Notes: generated by a model not told the origin, from the sequence alone. A DNA stretch of 64,000 nucleotides from Candidatus Poribacteria bacterium (GCA_022827625.1 JAJEIE010000012.1:1-64000); one strand, 5' to 3'. Positions 44,688 through 53,966 are shown, numbered from the stretch's first letter. Numbers and translations: made by a program.

Positions 44688-45428
44688 TTAGGATGTGGTC
44701 TCTGCCGAATTGAATTTGACGATTTCTTCCCAAAGTATGTTACCATCGGTATCGCAAAATTTTCCGATGAATTCAGCAGTAAACCTATTGATGGTTTTAT
44801 CATACTCTTCCCTAAACTGTTCTTTTTTTTCTTTTGCTTGGTGTCCTAATGGTTCAATGATGTCAGTGTACAGGTCGCTATCACCTGATATGAATTCCCA
44901 GAATTTTTGTCCGCATAACTTTAAGTAGTCACCCATATCTGGTTTTCTGGTCTTTCCATAACAGCAACCGTTAATAGCAACAACATTTATTGCCGATACA
45001 TTCGTACCGAGGATTCGTTTAGCTTTCCTGAAGTTGTCCTTTAGTTTTGTTATTTGGCTACTATTCCCCCAATTCGGTCCAGATTTGATCGATACAATGT
45101 ATCTTATACCATCCTTTTCAAACTCTAAATCAATCCCCTCCGCTGCAGATTTTTGACCACCGTATACTTGTGAACAGATAAAAATAGCAAGTTCCTCCAA
45201 AAACTTACCAAAAATTGTTTCTTCTTGCGAAGATAGATGAGCATCCAAAATAGTCTTTACAAACTCTGATACTGTGCTAATGTTTTTCGTTTTAAACAGA
45301 TAGGGATTTTTTCGCTTGACGACATCCATTAACTTCAATTTTTGGAGTCTATCGAACCTTCTCTGGTGAAAGTCCTGAATGTTCGTCGTAATGTAATCAA
45401 CGATCCGTTGTTGTGTAATGGGTTTCAT
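44688..45428 (-). CDS. Type II restriction endonuclease (PmeII-like)
   Basis: A 246-residue protein. The frame extends to 45515, but the ATG at 45428 with GAAGAAG before it is better. The start lies inside the methylase end (32-base overlap). The nuclease core is AEGIDLEFEKDG with IRYIVSIKSGPNWGNSSQ, giving D100 and S113-x-K115, a PD-(D/E)xK-type site with the acidic residue in the last strand replaced by Ser. The full-length resemblance to PmeII-type enzymes comes from recalled family patterns. It cuts DNA at the sequence protected by the adjacent methylase; the recognition site is not known from sequence. Confidence 0.82.
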   Translation of the reverse strand: MKPITQQRIVDYITTNIQDFHQRRFDRLQKLKLMDVVKRKNPYLFKTKNISTVSEFVKTILDAHLSSQEETIFGKFLEELAIFICSQVYGGQKSAAEGIDLEFEKDGIRYIVSIKSGPNWGNSSQITKLKDNFRKAKRILGTNVSAINVVAINGCCYGKTRKPDMGDYLKLCGQKFWEFISGDSDLYTDIIEPLGHQAKEKKEQFREEYDKTINRFTAEFIGKFCDTDGNILWEEIVKFNSAETTS

Positions 45429-46266
45429 ATTGAGCTTCTTCAAATAACAAACATTGTGCCGAATTGATATTCTCCCGTGCCAATTGATAATACTCAGGCA
45501 AAATTTCAATACCAACAGAATTTCTTAATAACGTCTGAGCCACCTGACAAGTCGTCCCCGAACCTGCAAACGGATCCAGCACCCAATCATTTTCTTTCGT
45601 AAACAACTTGATAAACCATTCCGGTAATGCCTTCGGGAAAACGGCACTATGTTTTCGATTTCCCGTTTCCGTTGCTAAGTGCAAAACGTTCGTCGGATAC
45701 GCCATCTTTCGGTCTAACCAATTTGAAACGTTCTTACCAAACCCACTCCCGACTTTCGATGTATCCCGACTCTGATCCGTCTCGCTAAGATTCTTTAACC
45801 TTTTCTCTGCCCAATCTCCCATCGGCACCATAACTGCCTCTTGGTACATGTCGAACTTTCTGGTCTTATTAAATTGCAAACACCTTTCCCAAGCGTCCCT
45901 GAATCGGTTTGGCCATTTGCCCGGATAGCAGTTTTTCTTATGCCAGACAAATTCCTCTGTCCACAACCATCCTTGTTTCTTCATCTCAAGTATCAATTCA
46001 ATAACATAAGTATGCCGTTCTCCATCAACCGCTTGCTCCTTGATGTTTAAAATGAAGGTGCCAGACGGTTTAAGGACCCTTAAAAATTCTTCAGCGCGAG
46101 GCATAAACCAATCAACATATTCATCGGGTTTAATCCCGCCGTATGTCTTGGATCGGCGATCAGCATACGGCGGAGAGGTTATAATGAGGTCGAACGAATC
46201 GGCATCAAAATTGGCGAGTACCTCTAAGCAATCCCCAAGATAAAGGTCTGTTTTTGTTTTTGCCAT
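45397..46266 (-). CDS. DNA methyltransferase of the type II restriction-modification pair
   Basis: A 289-residue protein. The catalytic motif TSPPY is at residues 30-34 (FDLIITSPPYADRRSK), and the S-adenosylmethionine site DPFAGSGTTCQVA is near the C terminus. This order is the beta class, and an SPPY motif favours N4-cytosine (possibly N6-adenine) methylation. A DIxxP-like IEILPEYYQLARE follows. The endonuclease gene overlaps its 3' end, ensuring coupled translation, with the methylase first, as needed to protect the host. Confidence 0.92.
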   Translation of the reverse strand: MAKTKTDLYLGDCLEVLANFDADSFDLIITSPPYADRRSKTYGGIKPDEYVDWFMPRAEEFLRVLKPSGTFILNIKEQAVDGERHTYVIELILEMKKQGWLWTEEFVWHKKNCYPGKWPNRFRDAWERCLQFNKTRKFDMYQEAVMVPMGDWAEKRLKNLSETDQSRDTSKVGSGFGKNVSNWLDRKMAYPTNVLHLATETGNRKHSAVFPKALPEWFIKLFTKENDWVLDPFAGSGTTCQVAQTLLRNSVGIEILPEYYQLARENINSAQCLLFEEAQYETHYTTTDR

Positions 46267-46664
46267 TGAATGATTGGTCCTTACGCGATGGATATCAAGT
46301 TTTATGCTATAAATAAAGGATTTTGGTTAAAAATCGCTATTGCAGTACGGAAATCCCTTCAATCCCCCTGCTGTGATTAATTAGATGATACAATACTTAC
46401 CCCAAAAAATCAAGTAAAAAGATTAGGTCTTGCCGCTACGTTTCGCAGCAGTATCAGCGATGTCAGAGGGGTATGAAGTAGTTTGGATGGATAGCAAGCA
46501 AACCTTGATTGATCCGAATAAGGGACTACGTTTCAGCGAGGTTATTAGATAGATAGGCACCCAAGCGAACCCAACACTCCAATCCAATTTAGAAGTGTTG
46601 GGTTCATTCATCTTCGGGAAGATTCAATTAATCGCTTAATCGCTAAGAGATGGACGGGGTAGCA
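46267..46664. other. 398-base gap between methylase and PhoX-like genes
   Basis: Contains a 12-bp inverted repeat, GAACCCAACACT (46566-46577) and AGTGTTGGGTTC (46592-46603), of the same GGTTGGGTT word family as at 58271; it may terminate or be a REP hairpin. A 41-codon open stretch at 46427-46552 lacks a start and ribosome site. Promoter elements for the minus-strand methylase gene probably lie at 46290-46330 but are not clear. Confidence 0.45.
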
Positions 46665-48128
46665 TTATGTCAGAGGGCGTTGCCGAATCTCGTGCCAAGG
46701 CCCGGTGATCGCCAATGTAATCCCGTGGCTTTGGATGTTCACAAAGAGCGTCGTGCCGTCAGGCGAGAACGTCGCACCCGCAAGTTCGGACATATTACCT
46801 GCATTCCGAGCAAACTTATAAAGATGCCCCTCAGGCGTCACACCAACCAAGAACTCTTCTTCGGGACCGTCTTCACAGATGATGAGATCGCCCCACGGCG
46901 TGACCGTCAGGTTATCAGCGTTTTCCATGAGGTTTCTGTCATTCGGTTCAATGAAGAGTTGAAGCGTCCCTGGCTCTTGTGCCTCACGACTTGTCCCTTC
47001 ATAAGCGCTCGGTATATACTTCCAGATTTGCCCCTTGTACGCAATACCACCATTTGTGCAAGCGATATAAAATTCCCCGGTTTCAGATCCACTTCCATAC
47101 CATATCCCTTCACCGCGTGCAAACTTCGCTGCCCCTTTATCTTCGTTTCCTTGTATACGGAGGTCATCCTCCGGCGAGTCTATATTCTCAACATCCACCC
47201 ATTCGACCGCGAGTGTTTCTCCAACTGGAATTGGATTATACGTCCACCGAAAAACCTTCTGCACTCGACTCCGCCAGTTCCGAGTATCCGCACTTTTGAG
47301 GTCCCGGATTTTCAGTGCCTGCAGCTTACCACCTGCAGCGAGTTCACCGGGTGTATTGGGAATAAATCGATAGATTAAACTATCACCTCTGTCTTCCGTT
47401 TGGTAAACAATTCCGGTCTTCGGGTCAACAGCAACGGCTTCATGATTGAAACGTCCCATCGCTTTCAGCGGAATTGGATCTGCTAATTTTATGTCAGTCG
47501 TAACAGGGACTTCAAAATTATACCCGTGATCTGCTTCATAAGTCAGTTCTGGGTCCACCTTTTGCACAGTCTCTTCACACGTTATCCATGTATTCCAAGG
47601 GGTCAGACCCCCAGCACAATTCCGGATTGTCCCTGTCAGACTCAAGAAATGCTTTTCCAGTGTCTGTGTTTTCGTGTCATAGACAAGCGTTGTTGTACCA
47701 CCGAGGCACGGTAGTTCACCCGATCCAGCGTCGTAGAATTTATCAATGGCAGCGCGTTCAATTTTCTCGTTATTCCATCCGAACGCGCCAACTGATTTGC
47801 TGGTCGGCTGCAATTCATGATTACGAATGAGTATAGTTTTGCCGTTAGGACCTGGGTAAGCTGCCATGCCGTCGTGTGCGCCTGGCACCCAAAGTCCATC
47901 GTCCATTTTTTCCCCCGTTCTCGAAAAGGCGTGAGCAGTAAACCCTTCTGGAAGATCAAGGAGACGATTTGGACTCGGTTTGAATTCATAGGGCGGCGGT
48001 GGCCCGAAACCCGGCACCTTTTGAATTAGTGCCCGGCTACACCCTAAAAATCCGAGGCTGACTGCTACAGATGCTGTGGCGAGCGTGCTGGAACGTAGAA
48101 ACTGTCGTCGAGATAGTCTATTTTTCAT
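46665..48128 (-). CDS. PhoX-like (DUF839) Tat-exported phosphatase
   Basis: A 487-residue protein after GGAGGAAAATTT. The N-terminal SRRQFLRSSTLATA is a twin-arginine signal, with VSLGFLGCS as hydrophobic core and possible lipidation Cys. The mature part matches the PhoX/DUF839 propeller: LPEGFTAHAFSRTGEKM, VPGAHDGMAAYPGPNGKTIL (read in parts), IRNHELQPTS, TGIVYQTEDRGDSLIY and DNLTVTPWGDLIICEDG. PhoX enzymes are calcium- and iron-dependent alkaline phosphatases that release phosphate from organic esters outside the cytoplasm. No Pho box was seen. Confidence 0.9.
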   Translation of the reverse strand: MKNRLSRRQFLRSSTLATASVAVSLGFLGCSRALIQKVPGFGPPPPYEFKPSPNRLLDLPEGFTAHAFSRTGEKMDDGLWVPGAHDGMAAYPGPNGKTILIRNHELQPTSKSVGAFGWNNEKIERAAIDKFYDAGSGELPCLGGTTTLVYDTKTQTLEKHFLSLTGTIRNCAGGLTPWNTWITCEETVQKVDPELTYEADHGYNFEVPVTTDIKLADPIPLKAMGRFNHEAVAVDPKTGIVYQTEDRGDSLIYRFIPNTPGELAAGGKLQALKIRDLKSADTRNWRSRVQKVFRWTYNPIPVGETLAVEWVDVENIDSPEDDLRIQGNEDKGAAKFARGEGIWYGSGSETGEFYIACTNGGIAYKGQIWKYIPSAYEGTSREAQEPGTLQLFIEPNDRNLMENADNLTVTPWGDLIICEDGPEEEFLVGVTPEGHLYKFARNAGNMSELAGATFSPDGTTLFVNIQSHGITLAITGPWHEIRQRPLT

Positions 48129-48287
48129 AAATTTTCCTCCGTCAAGGCACTAAAGCGGTATCAAAGGCTCCCGTATTTAGGACATTTTTATCTGTAAAGT
48201 ATAACTTTACTATTTTACAATATTTTTAATATTTTTTCAAAAGTTTATGACAGAAAACTGAATGCCCTGATTCCTGAAAAAAAATGC

Positions 48288-48316
48288 TTGACACGCTTTA
48301 ATGAATTGCATAGAAT
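48288..48316 (+). promoter_or_regulatory. Strong sigma-70 promoter for a short structured transcript
   Basis: TTGACA (48288-48293), exactly 17 bases, TAGAAT (48311-48316). Transcription would start near 48322. The next structure downstream is terminator-like, not a gene. The rest of the gap 48129-48484 is AT-rich, with nothing else seen. Confidence 0.7.
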
Positions 48317-48321
48317 TTCAG

Positions 48322-48420
48322 TTATTGGCAGCAGCCCTGATGGAACAATCTATGAAACATATAAAGCTCTTTATACAATCCTTAATACTTATTAAGCCAA
48401 TCGTCTTTATATGTTTTTTT
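48322..48420 (+). ncRNA. Putative small RNA or leader attenuator of about 100 bases
   Basis: From the promoter at 48288 an RNA would run through a 12-bp stem AAACATATAAAG (48355-48366) with CTTTATATGTTT (48405-48416), followed by TTTT. The loop contains CTTAA/TTAAG at 48381-48396. An alternative pair, ATTGGC (48323-48328) with GCCAAT (48396-48401), cannot form together with the first stem without a pseudoknot. This may be a stand-alone RNA or an attenuator for the 96-residue gene at 48485. No family recognised. Confidence 0.45.
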
Positions 48421-48484
48421 AAATTTAATTCATACCTTGCTTCACTGACAACTTAGGTTATTTATATCACAAAGGAGAGTTTCT

Positions 48485-48775
48485 GTGTTTATTGAAATTA
48501 TCAACCCAAAGGGTAGGCATCAAACATCCTACAAAGGGATGGTAAATATTACTTATATCCAACAGGTTAAAATAATTAGAGGAAAAAATGATTCTTACAA
48601 GATACATATTAATTTAGTCGACTCACCCAGCATAGAGTTACTCGGTACGAAAGCAGAATGCAAGGAAACCTACAAGATGCTGCAGCGAATATTGGAAAAA
48701 CATGAAATGTCCATAGGCAAAAAGATTGTTTTCCCGCCACCATCAAAACTGTTAGATCAGGAGAGAGAAAAATAA
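48485..48775 (+). CDS. Small protein of unknown function
   Basis: A 96-residue protein. GTG at 48485 follows AAAGGAGAGTTTCT. MFIEIINPKGRHQTSYKGMV is followed by a beta-rich middle and a KETYKMLQRILEKHEMSIGK helix. No known domain recognised. Preceded by the putative attenuator. Confidence 0.72.
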   Translation: MFIEIINPKGRHQTSYKGMVNITYIQQVKIIRGKNDSYKIHINLVDSPSIELLGTKAECKETYKMLQRILEKHEMSIGKKIVFPPPSKLLDQEREK

Positions 48776-48935
48776 AACGCCTGAAAATACAGACGCTTTA
48801 CGCTTTCGCAATCCACAGTCGCACGAAAGGATAACGCGCAGGGTTGTTTGAAACCAAACCCGTCACTCTAACGTTTCTACCGTGAGAATATCTTCTGTCA
48901 GATGTGCGATAAACGACTATACAAGGAGAAGCATA

Positions 48936-49136
48936 ATGATTTCAGAAGTGCACTGGAAAGTGCTACAGAAAACAAACCGTATGCTGACCCTGAATTGGGA
49001 AACGCTTGTCAAAGCGCGCATTGAAGGCAATCAGAAACGGATAAAGTTGGCTGAGATGAGTTATTTTCAGTCGTTACGGAGCGTTCTCTCTGCTACGCAA
49101 AACGCGGTCATAACAGAGCAAGCGCGGATAACATAG
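48936..49136 (+). CDS. Small helical protein of unknown function
   Basis: A 66-residue protein; the ATG at 48936 has AAGGAG before it, so the upstream ATG at 48882 is unlikely. MISEVHWKVLQKTNRMLTLN and SYFQSLRSVLSATQNAVITE predict two helices. Not recognised. Confidence 0.6.
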   Translation: MISEVHWKVLQKTNRMLTLNWETLVKARIEGNQKRIKLAEMSYFQSLRSVLSATQNAVITEQARIT

Positions 49137-49222
49137 TGTAAATCTGGAATATTAGGTATTTATTGACGGACAACCGCTGGCGGGGTTCTCCAATCACGCC
49201 TTTTCCCCTTTAAGATTCGGTA

Positions 49223-49250
49223 GGCGAGGTTCGCGGACCTCGCCTTTTTC
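49223..49250 (+). terminator. Rho-independent terminator
   Basis: GGCGAGGT (49223-49230), TCGCGG, ACCTCGCC (49237-49244), then TTTTTC. Closes the small-gene transcript and precedes leuS. Confidence 0.85.
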
Positions 49251-49359
49251 CTTTTTCACCTCTCGCCAAAACCCGAAAAATCTGCGTCATCCGAGATTCA
49301 GACAACTTATAACTTATAACTGGCAACCCATAACCAATGAAGGGAGAAATGACTCTATC

Positions 49360-49388
49360 TTGACAATCAAGCGTGGTTGTGGTAGAAT
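49360..49388 (+). promoter_or_regulatory. Sigma-70 promoter of leuS
   Basis: TTGACA (49360-49365), 17 bases, TAGAAT (49383-49388), 51 bases before the start. The same boxes and spacing occur at 48288. Confidence 0.75.
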
Positions 49389-49438
49389 TTATAGCATCAA
49401 GCCAATATCAAAAGGTTGAAAAAGGAGAAGGACGCAAA

Positions 49439-51991
49439 ATGGAGAATCATCCTTATGCCCCGGCGAAAATAGAGCCTCACTGGCAAGCCGAGTGGAAAAA
49501 AAAAGAAGCATTTAAAATTCCAAACGATATTGAAACACTGAAAACCAAGCCCAAATTTTATGTGCTTGGAATGTTCCCTTATACCTCCGGTGCCGGACTC
49601 CACATGGGACACGCAAAAAACTATGTACCGACCGATGTCATCGCAAACTTCCGGCGAATGCAAGGTTATCATGTCATGCACCCAATGGGATGGGATGCGT
49701 TTGGGCTCCCGACAGAACGTTACGCCGTACGTGAAAATGAACATCCTGCAGACATTACCAAACGAAACACCGAAACTTTCCAGCAGCAGATCCAACGCAT
49801 CGGTCTCTCCTACGACTGGTCCCGTAAAATTGACACCTCCTTGCCGGAATACTACAGATGGACGCAGTGGATTTTTCTCCGACTCTATGAAAAAGGTCTC
49901 GCATATCTCGCCGAGGTCCCCGTCAACTGGTGTCCAGCACTGGGCACTGTCCTCTCAAACGAAGAGATAAAGGACGGAAAATATGTTGAAACTGGCGATC
50001 CCATTGAACGCCGCCTCATGCATCAGTGGATGCTCAAAATTACGGCTTACGCCGATCGGTTGTTAGACGATTTGGATTTATTGGATTGGCCCGATGGACT
50101 CAAAGAGATGCAACGCCACTGGATCGGCAAATCGGAAGGCGCAGATATCACCTTCGATATCAAAGATCACGACAAAACGTTCACAGTTTTTACGACGCGC
50201 CCGGATACGCTTTTCGGTGCAACCTATTGCGTGCTGGCACCCGAACATCCGCTTGTTTCTGAAATAACACATCCCGACGCAGCACCGACAGTTAGTGCTT
50301 ACGTTGAGGAGGCTATCAACAAATCCGATCTTCAACGGACAGACCTCGCTACTGAAAAGACGGGGGTGTTCACTGGGGCTTACGCTATCAATCCATGTAA
50401 CGATACGCCTATTCCGATCTGGGTTGCGGATTACGTCCTCATGACTTATGGCACGGGTGCCATTATGGCAGTCCCCGGACACGATGAACGCGATCATGAA
50501 TTCGCTTCAACTTTTGGTATCCCTATTGTTGAGGTCATTAAAGGTGGTGAAAAACCGATTGAAGAGGCACCTTTTGAAGGTGATGGTGTTTGTGTTAATT
50601 CCGGGTTCCTCAACGGCTTGCAGGTTGACGCAGCGAAGCAGAAAATGATCCAATGGCTCGAAAGTGAACAGAGAGGCTCAGGTCAGGTTCAATATCGTTT
50701 ACGCGACTGGCTCTTCGCGCGACAGCGGTATTGGGGTGAACCCTTCCCGCTTGCACATCTTGAAGATGGCACTATTGTTCAACTGCCAGATGAGGAATTA
50801 CCCGTTGAACTGCCATCTATTGATGCCTACAAACCTACAGAAGACGGTAGACCGCCACTTGCCCGCGCCGACGAAGCGTGGTTGAAGGTAACACTCCCTG
50901 ATGGCAGAACTGCCACACGGGAAATGAACATTATGCCACAGTGGGCAGGTTCCTGTTGGTACTACCTTCGCTTCCTCGATGCACACAATACCGAGGCACC
51001 TTTCAGGACGGATCTTGAACGCTATTGGATGCCGGTCGATCTCTACATGGGCGGTGCCGAGCACGCTGTCTTGCACTTACTTTATGCGCGTTTCTGGCAT
51101 AAAGTACTTTACGATTCCGGATTAGTCTCCACGCAAGAGCCGTTCCAAGGTCTACTCAACCAAGGCACAATTCTCGCGGACTCCTACCAAGATACTGCGG
51201 GCAAATACTATTATTCGCACGAGGTTGAGCAGAACAACGGAAAAGCGGTTGCAAAAGCCTCTGGCGTTCCGCTCCATATACAAATGGAGAAGATGTCTAA
51301 ATCCCGCTTTAACGTCATCAACCCAAACGATGTGATTGACAAATACGGTGCCGATGCACTTCGGCTCTATCTTCTGTTTATCGGACCCGTCACAGCCAGT
51401 ACACCGTGGCAAGATGCCGGTGTAGAAGGGGTTTATCGATTCCTGCAACGCGTCTGGCGACTCGTTATTAATGAAGAGAACGGCAAACTCAGTGAGAAAC
51501 TAACCGACGCTGCGGGTTCAACGGAATCCGAACTCTGGCGCGAGCTCCATCAGACGATCAAACAGGTAACGGAAGACACCGAATCCATCGATAAAATGAA
51601 CACAGCGATTAGCCAGATGATGATTTTTGTTAACGCTGCGACACAGGCGAAAGCGTTGCCGAAAGAAACCTTGAAGGCGTTCTTGCATCTGCTCTCACCT
51701 TACGCGCCGCACATCGCACAAGAGTTGTGGCACCGCCTCGGTGAAACAGGATTCATTGCGCATGAACAGTGGCCCACGCACGACGAGTCAGTCCTGATAA
51801 GTGCGACTGTAACCATAATCGTCCAAGTCAACGGAAAACTCCGTAACCGGCTCCAACTGCCTGCTGATGCAACTGATGAAGAGATTGAAGCAGCAGCACT
51901 CACAGATGAGCGAGTTCAGCGGTTTACTGACGGAAAACCGATCCGGAAGGTCATCGTCGTACCAAACCGTCTTATCAATATCGTTGTTTAA
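49439..51991 (+). CDS. leuS: Leucyl-tRNA synthetase
   Basis: An 850-residue protein. The ATG at 49439 (after GAAGGA) begins MENHPYAPAKIEPHWQAEW; earlier codons to 49373 overlap the promoter -10 box and are rejected. The class I signatures are HMGH at 55-58 (GAGLHMGHAKNY) and KMSKS at 618-622. The CP1 editing domain is present (VFTTRPDTLFGATYCVLAPEHPL read in parts; YGTGAIMAVPGHDERD). The C-terminal anticodon-binding and leucine-specific parts end KVIVVPNRLINIVV. It attaches leucine to tRNA-Leu and edits mischarged tRNA. It stands apart from leuC/leuD further downstream. Confidence 0.97.
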   Translation: MENHPYAPAKIEPHWQAEWKKKEAFKIPNDIETLKTKPKFYVLGMFPYTSGAGLHMGHAKNYVPTDVIANFRRMQGYHVMHPMGWDAFGLPTERYAVRENEHPADITKRNTETFQQQIQRIGLSYDWSRKIDTSLPEYYRWTQWIFLRLYEKGLAYLAEVPVNWCPALGTVLSNEEIKDGKYVETGDPIERRLMHQWMLKITAYADRLLDDLDLLDWPDGLKEMQRHWIGKSEGADITFDIKDHDKTFTVFTTRPDTLFGATYCVLAPEHPLVSEITHPDAAPTVSAYVEEAINKSDLQRTDLATEKTGVFTGAYAINPCNDTPIPIWVADYVLMTYGTGAIMAVPGHDERDHEFASTFGIPIVEVIKGGEKPIEEAPFEGDGVCVNSGFLNGLQVDAAKQKMIQWLESEQRGSGQVQYRLRDWLFARQRYWGEPFPLAHLEDGTIVQLPDEELPVELPSIDAYKPTEDGRPPLARADEAWLKVTLPDGRTATREMNIMPQWAGSCWYYLRFLDAHNTEAPFRTDLERYWMPVDLYMGGAEHAVLHLLYARFWHKVLYDSGLVSTQEPFQGLLNQGTILADSYQDTAGKYYYSHEVEQNNGKAVAKASGVPLHIQMEKMSKSRFNVINPNDVIDKYGADALRLYLLFIGPVTASTPWQDAGVEGVYRFLQRVWRLVINEENGKLSEKLTDAAGSTESELWRELHQTIKQVTEDTESIDKMNTAISQMMIFVNAATQAKALPKETLKAFLHLLSPYAPHIAQELWHRLGETGFIAHEQWPTHDESVLISATVTIIVQVNGKLRNRLQLPADATDEEIEAAALTDERVQRFTDGKPIRKVIVVPNRLINIVV

Positions 51992-51992
51992 T

Positions 51993-52139
51993 AGTTGTTA
52001 GTTGTCGGTTATCAGTTATCGGTGAAGAGGAGTTTGTAACAATCTTCTCATCTCTGGAGACTCCAGGAATAGGCGAATTGTTGAAAACCTCTTAACTGAC
52101 GACTGACGACTGACGACTGATAACCGATAACTGAAAACT
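51993..52139. repeat. MITE-like inverted-repeat element F
   Basis: Fills the gap between leuS and the RNase J gene. The left arm GTTAGTTGTCGGTTATCAGT and right arm ACTGACGACTGACGACTGAC/GATAACCGATAACTG are imperfect inverted repeats. The inner AAGAGGAGTTTGTAACAATC pairs with GAATTGTTGAAAACCTCTT, the same core as element A. Confidence 0.65.
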
Positions 52140-52145
52140 ATTTAT

Positions 52146-53888
52146 ATGACAAAAAATCTTGAAGATATAACTGAAGCGAATGTTTCTATTATCCCATTGG
52201 GAGGCTTAGGTGAATTTGGGCTTAACATGATGGTGTATGAAACCGAAGATGATCTTATCGTCATCGATACCGGTTTTATGCTCCCTAATTCAGACATGCC
52301 CGGCGTTGACCTGATATTCCCGGATATTCATTACCTCGTTGAACGGCAGGAGAAGGTTCGCGGAATCCTTCTGACCCACGGACACGAAGACCATATCGGT
52401 GCGTTAGCCTATGTCCTACGGCAATTAGATGTGCCGGTTTACGGCACGCAGCTCACGCTCGCAATCGCGAGTGGCAGGCTCCGTGAATACGGCGTACTCG
52501 GCAAGGCACAACTCAACACAATTGCCCCGGGCGATACCGTTGAATTGGGGGATTTTTCCGCTGAATTCATCCACGTTACACACAGCATTCCGGACAGTGT
52601 CGCAATCGCGCTTCGCACGCCGGTCGGCGTTATCGTTCATACGGGCGATTTCAAGTTTGATATGACCCCCGTCGATCGCAAGTTAAGCGATGTTCAGACG
52701 CTCGCCCGTTTAGGTGCGGAAGGTGTCCTGATGCTCATCTCCGACAGCACAAACGCAGAACGCCCCGGGCAGACACCCTCTGAACGCAGTATCTATGGGT
52801 CGATAGACAATATCTTTCAGAAGACGGAGCAGAAACTGTTCCTGTGTACCTTTTCCTCAAGCCTACACCGTATTCAGCAATTCATCGACCTCGCAAATAT
52901 TCATCGGCGCCTTGTTGCTGTCACCGGACGTTCTCTCATAAACAATGTCCGCACGGCTTCTGAGCTCGGCTACCTCAATGTGAATCCTGATTATCTTATC
53001 GATGCCCGCGATGCGTCTCTGTTTAAACCGCATGAGGTTGTAATTTTAACGACCGGCAGCCAAGGCGAACCGCGTTCGGCACTGGCATTGATGGCACTTG
53101 ATGATCACGCATTTCTAAAGGTGGAGCCGGGCGATACCGTGGTCATGTCGGCACGTATCATTCCGGGCAACGAAAAGTCAATAGGGAATGTGGTGAACCA
53201 TTTGCTTAGGCGTGGCGCGAAGATATACCATGAACGCAACGCCGATGTCCACGTCTCCGGTCACGGGTCGAGTGAAGATTTGAAGTTAATGCTCAATCTC
53301 CTGCAACCTAAATTCTTTATGCCGATGCACGGTGAATACCAAAACCTGATGCGGCACGCTGAACTCGCTGAATCTGTCGGGGTGCCGAGTGAAAACATCA
53401 AAGTGGCTGAAGATGGCGAGCTGATCCGCCTCACACCCGAAACGTGTGAAGTCTTTGGGCGCGAGGGCCGCTCTGGACGGGTCCTTGTTGATGGCAAGCC
53501 AGAGATCGAACTTGAGGATATTGTCCTGCGTGACCGTATCCAACTTTCCGAAGACGGCATCCTCGTGCCCATTATTGTCCTACAGAGCGACACCGGTAAT
53601 GGCAAGCAACAAGAGGATATTTCTGCTGATAGCGAAGTGCTAACCAAAACGGGATTGAACGCAGGACAGATAGAAATTATCTCACGTGGGTTTGTCTATA
53701 TGGATGAATCAGAGGAACTCATAGAAGAAGCGAAAGAAATTACCCGACGCGTCATCGAAAACTTGAACGATGAGCAGAAACACGAAACGGAGATAGTCCA
53801 AGATGAGATACGCGGCGCGCTCCGCCGATTTTTTTCAAAACAGATGCAACGGACACCGCTGATTTTCCCAGTTGTTATGCGGGTTTAG
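52146..53888 (+). CDS. rnj: Ribonuclease J
   Basis: A 580-residue protein. The MBL-fold zinc site is H78-x-H80-x-D82-H83 (LLTHGHEDHIGAL), with VIVHTGDFKFDMTP, LISDSTNAERPGQTPSE and GRSLINNVRTASELGYL. The beta-CASP part has VVMSARIIPGNEK and NADVHVSGHGSSEDLKLML. RNase J is a 5'-to-3' exo- and endonuclease that matures rRNA and degrades mRNA. The first methionine has no strong ribosome site because the MITE-like element runs up to it, which could affect expression. Confidence 0.95.
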   Translation: MTKNLEDITEANVSIIPLGGLGEFGLNMMVYETEDDLIVIDTGFMLPNSDMPGVDLIFPDIHYLVERQEKVRGILLTHGHEDHIGALAYVLRQLDVPVYGTQLTLAIASGRLREYGVLGKAQLNTIAPGDTVELGDFSAEFIHVTHSIPDSVAIALRTPVGVIVHTGDFKFDMTPVDRKLSDVQTLARLGAEGVLMLISDSTNAERPGQTPSERSIYGSIDNIFQKTEQKLFLCTFSSSLHRIQQFIDLANIHRRLVAVTGRSLINNVRTASELGYLNVNPDYLIDARDASLFKPHEVVILTTGSQGEPRSALALMALDDHAFLKVEPGDTVVMSARIIPGNEKSIGNVVNHLLRRGAKIYHERNADVHVSGHGSSEDLKLMLNLLQPKFFMPMHGEYQNLMRHAELAESVGVPSENIKVAEDGELIRLTPETCEVFGREGRSGRVLVDGKPEIELEDIVLRDRIQLSEDGILVPIIVLQSDTGNGKQQEDISADSEVLTKTGLNAGQIEIISRGFVYMDESEELIEEAKEITRRVIENLNDEQKHETEIVQDEIRGALRRFFSKQMQRTPLIFPVVMRV

Positions 53889-53966
53889 AAGGTAGTTCAA
53901 ACAACTACACCTGATAGATCAGAACGGTGAATTCGATTTTTTCTCGCATTCACGAGGAGTATAACG

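Larger units (their letters stand above)
49137..49438. other. Gap before leuS
   Basis: 302 bases holding a terminator at 49223 and the leuS promoter at 49360 (separate entries). A run of AACTTATAACTTATAACTGG (49306-49325) resembles the dispersed repeat words. No T-box leader was recognised. Confidence 0.5.

Noticed and set aside
46427-46552. 41-codon open stretch in the gap after the methylase
   Set aside because: No start codon with a ribosome site and no family resemblance; possibly a gene remnant but not supportable.
22750-49300. tRNA genes near repeats or leu genes
   Set aside because: No GGTTCGAATCC-type T-loop with matching acceptor stem was found when reading the gaps by eye; a tRNAscan run would decide.
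49300-49438. T-box leader before leuS
   Set aside because: A leucine T-box would be plausible here, but no specifier loop or T-box sequence is visible, and the promoter lies only 51 bases from the start.
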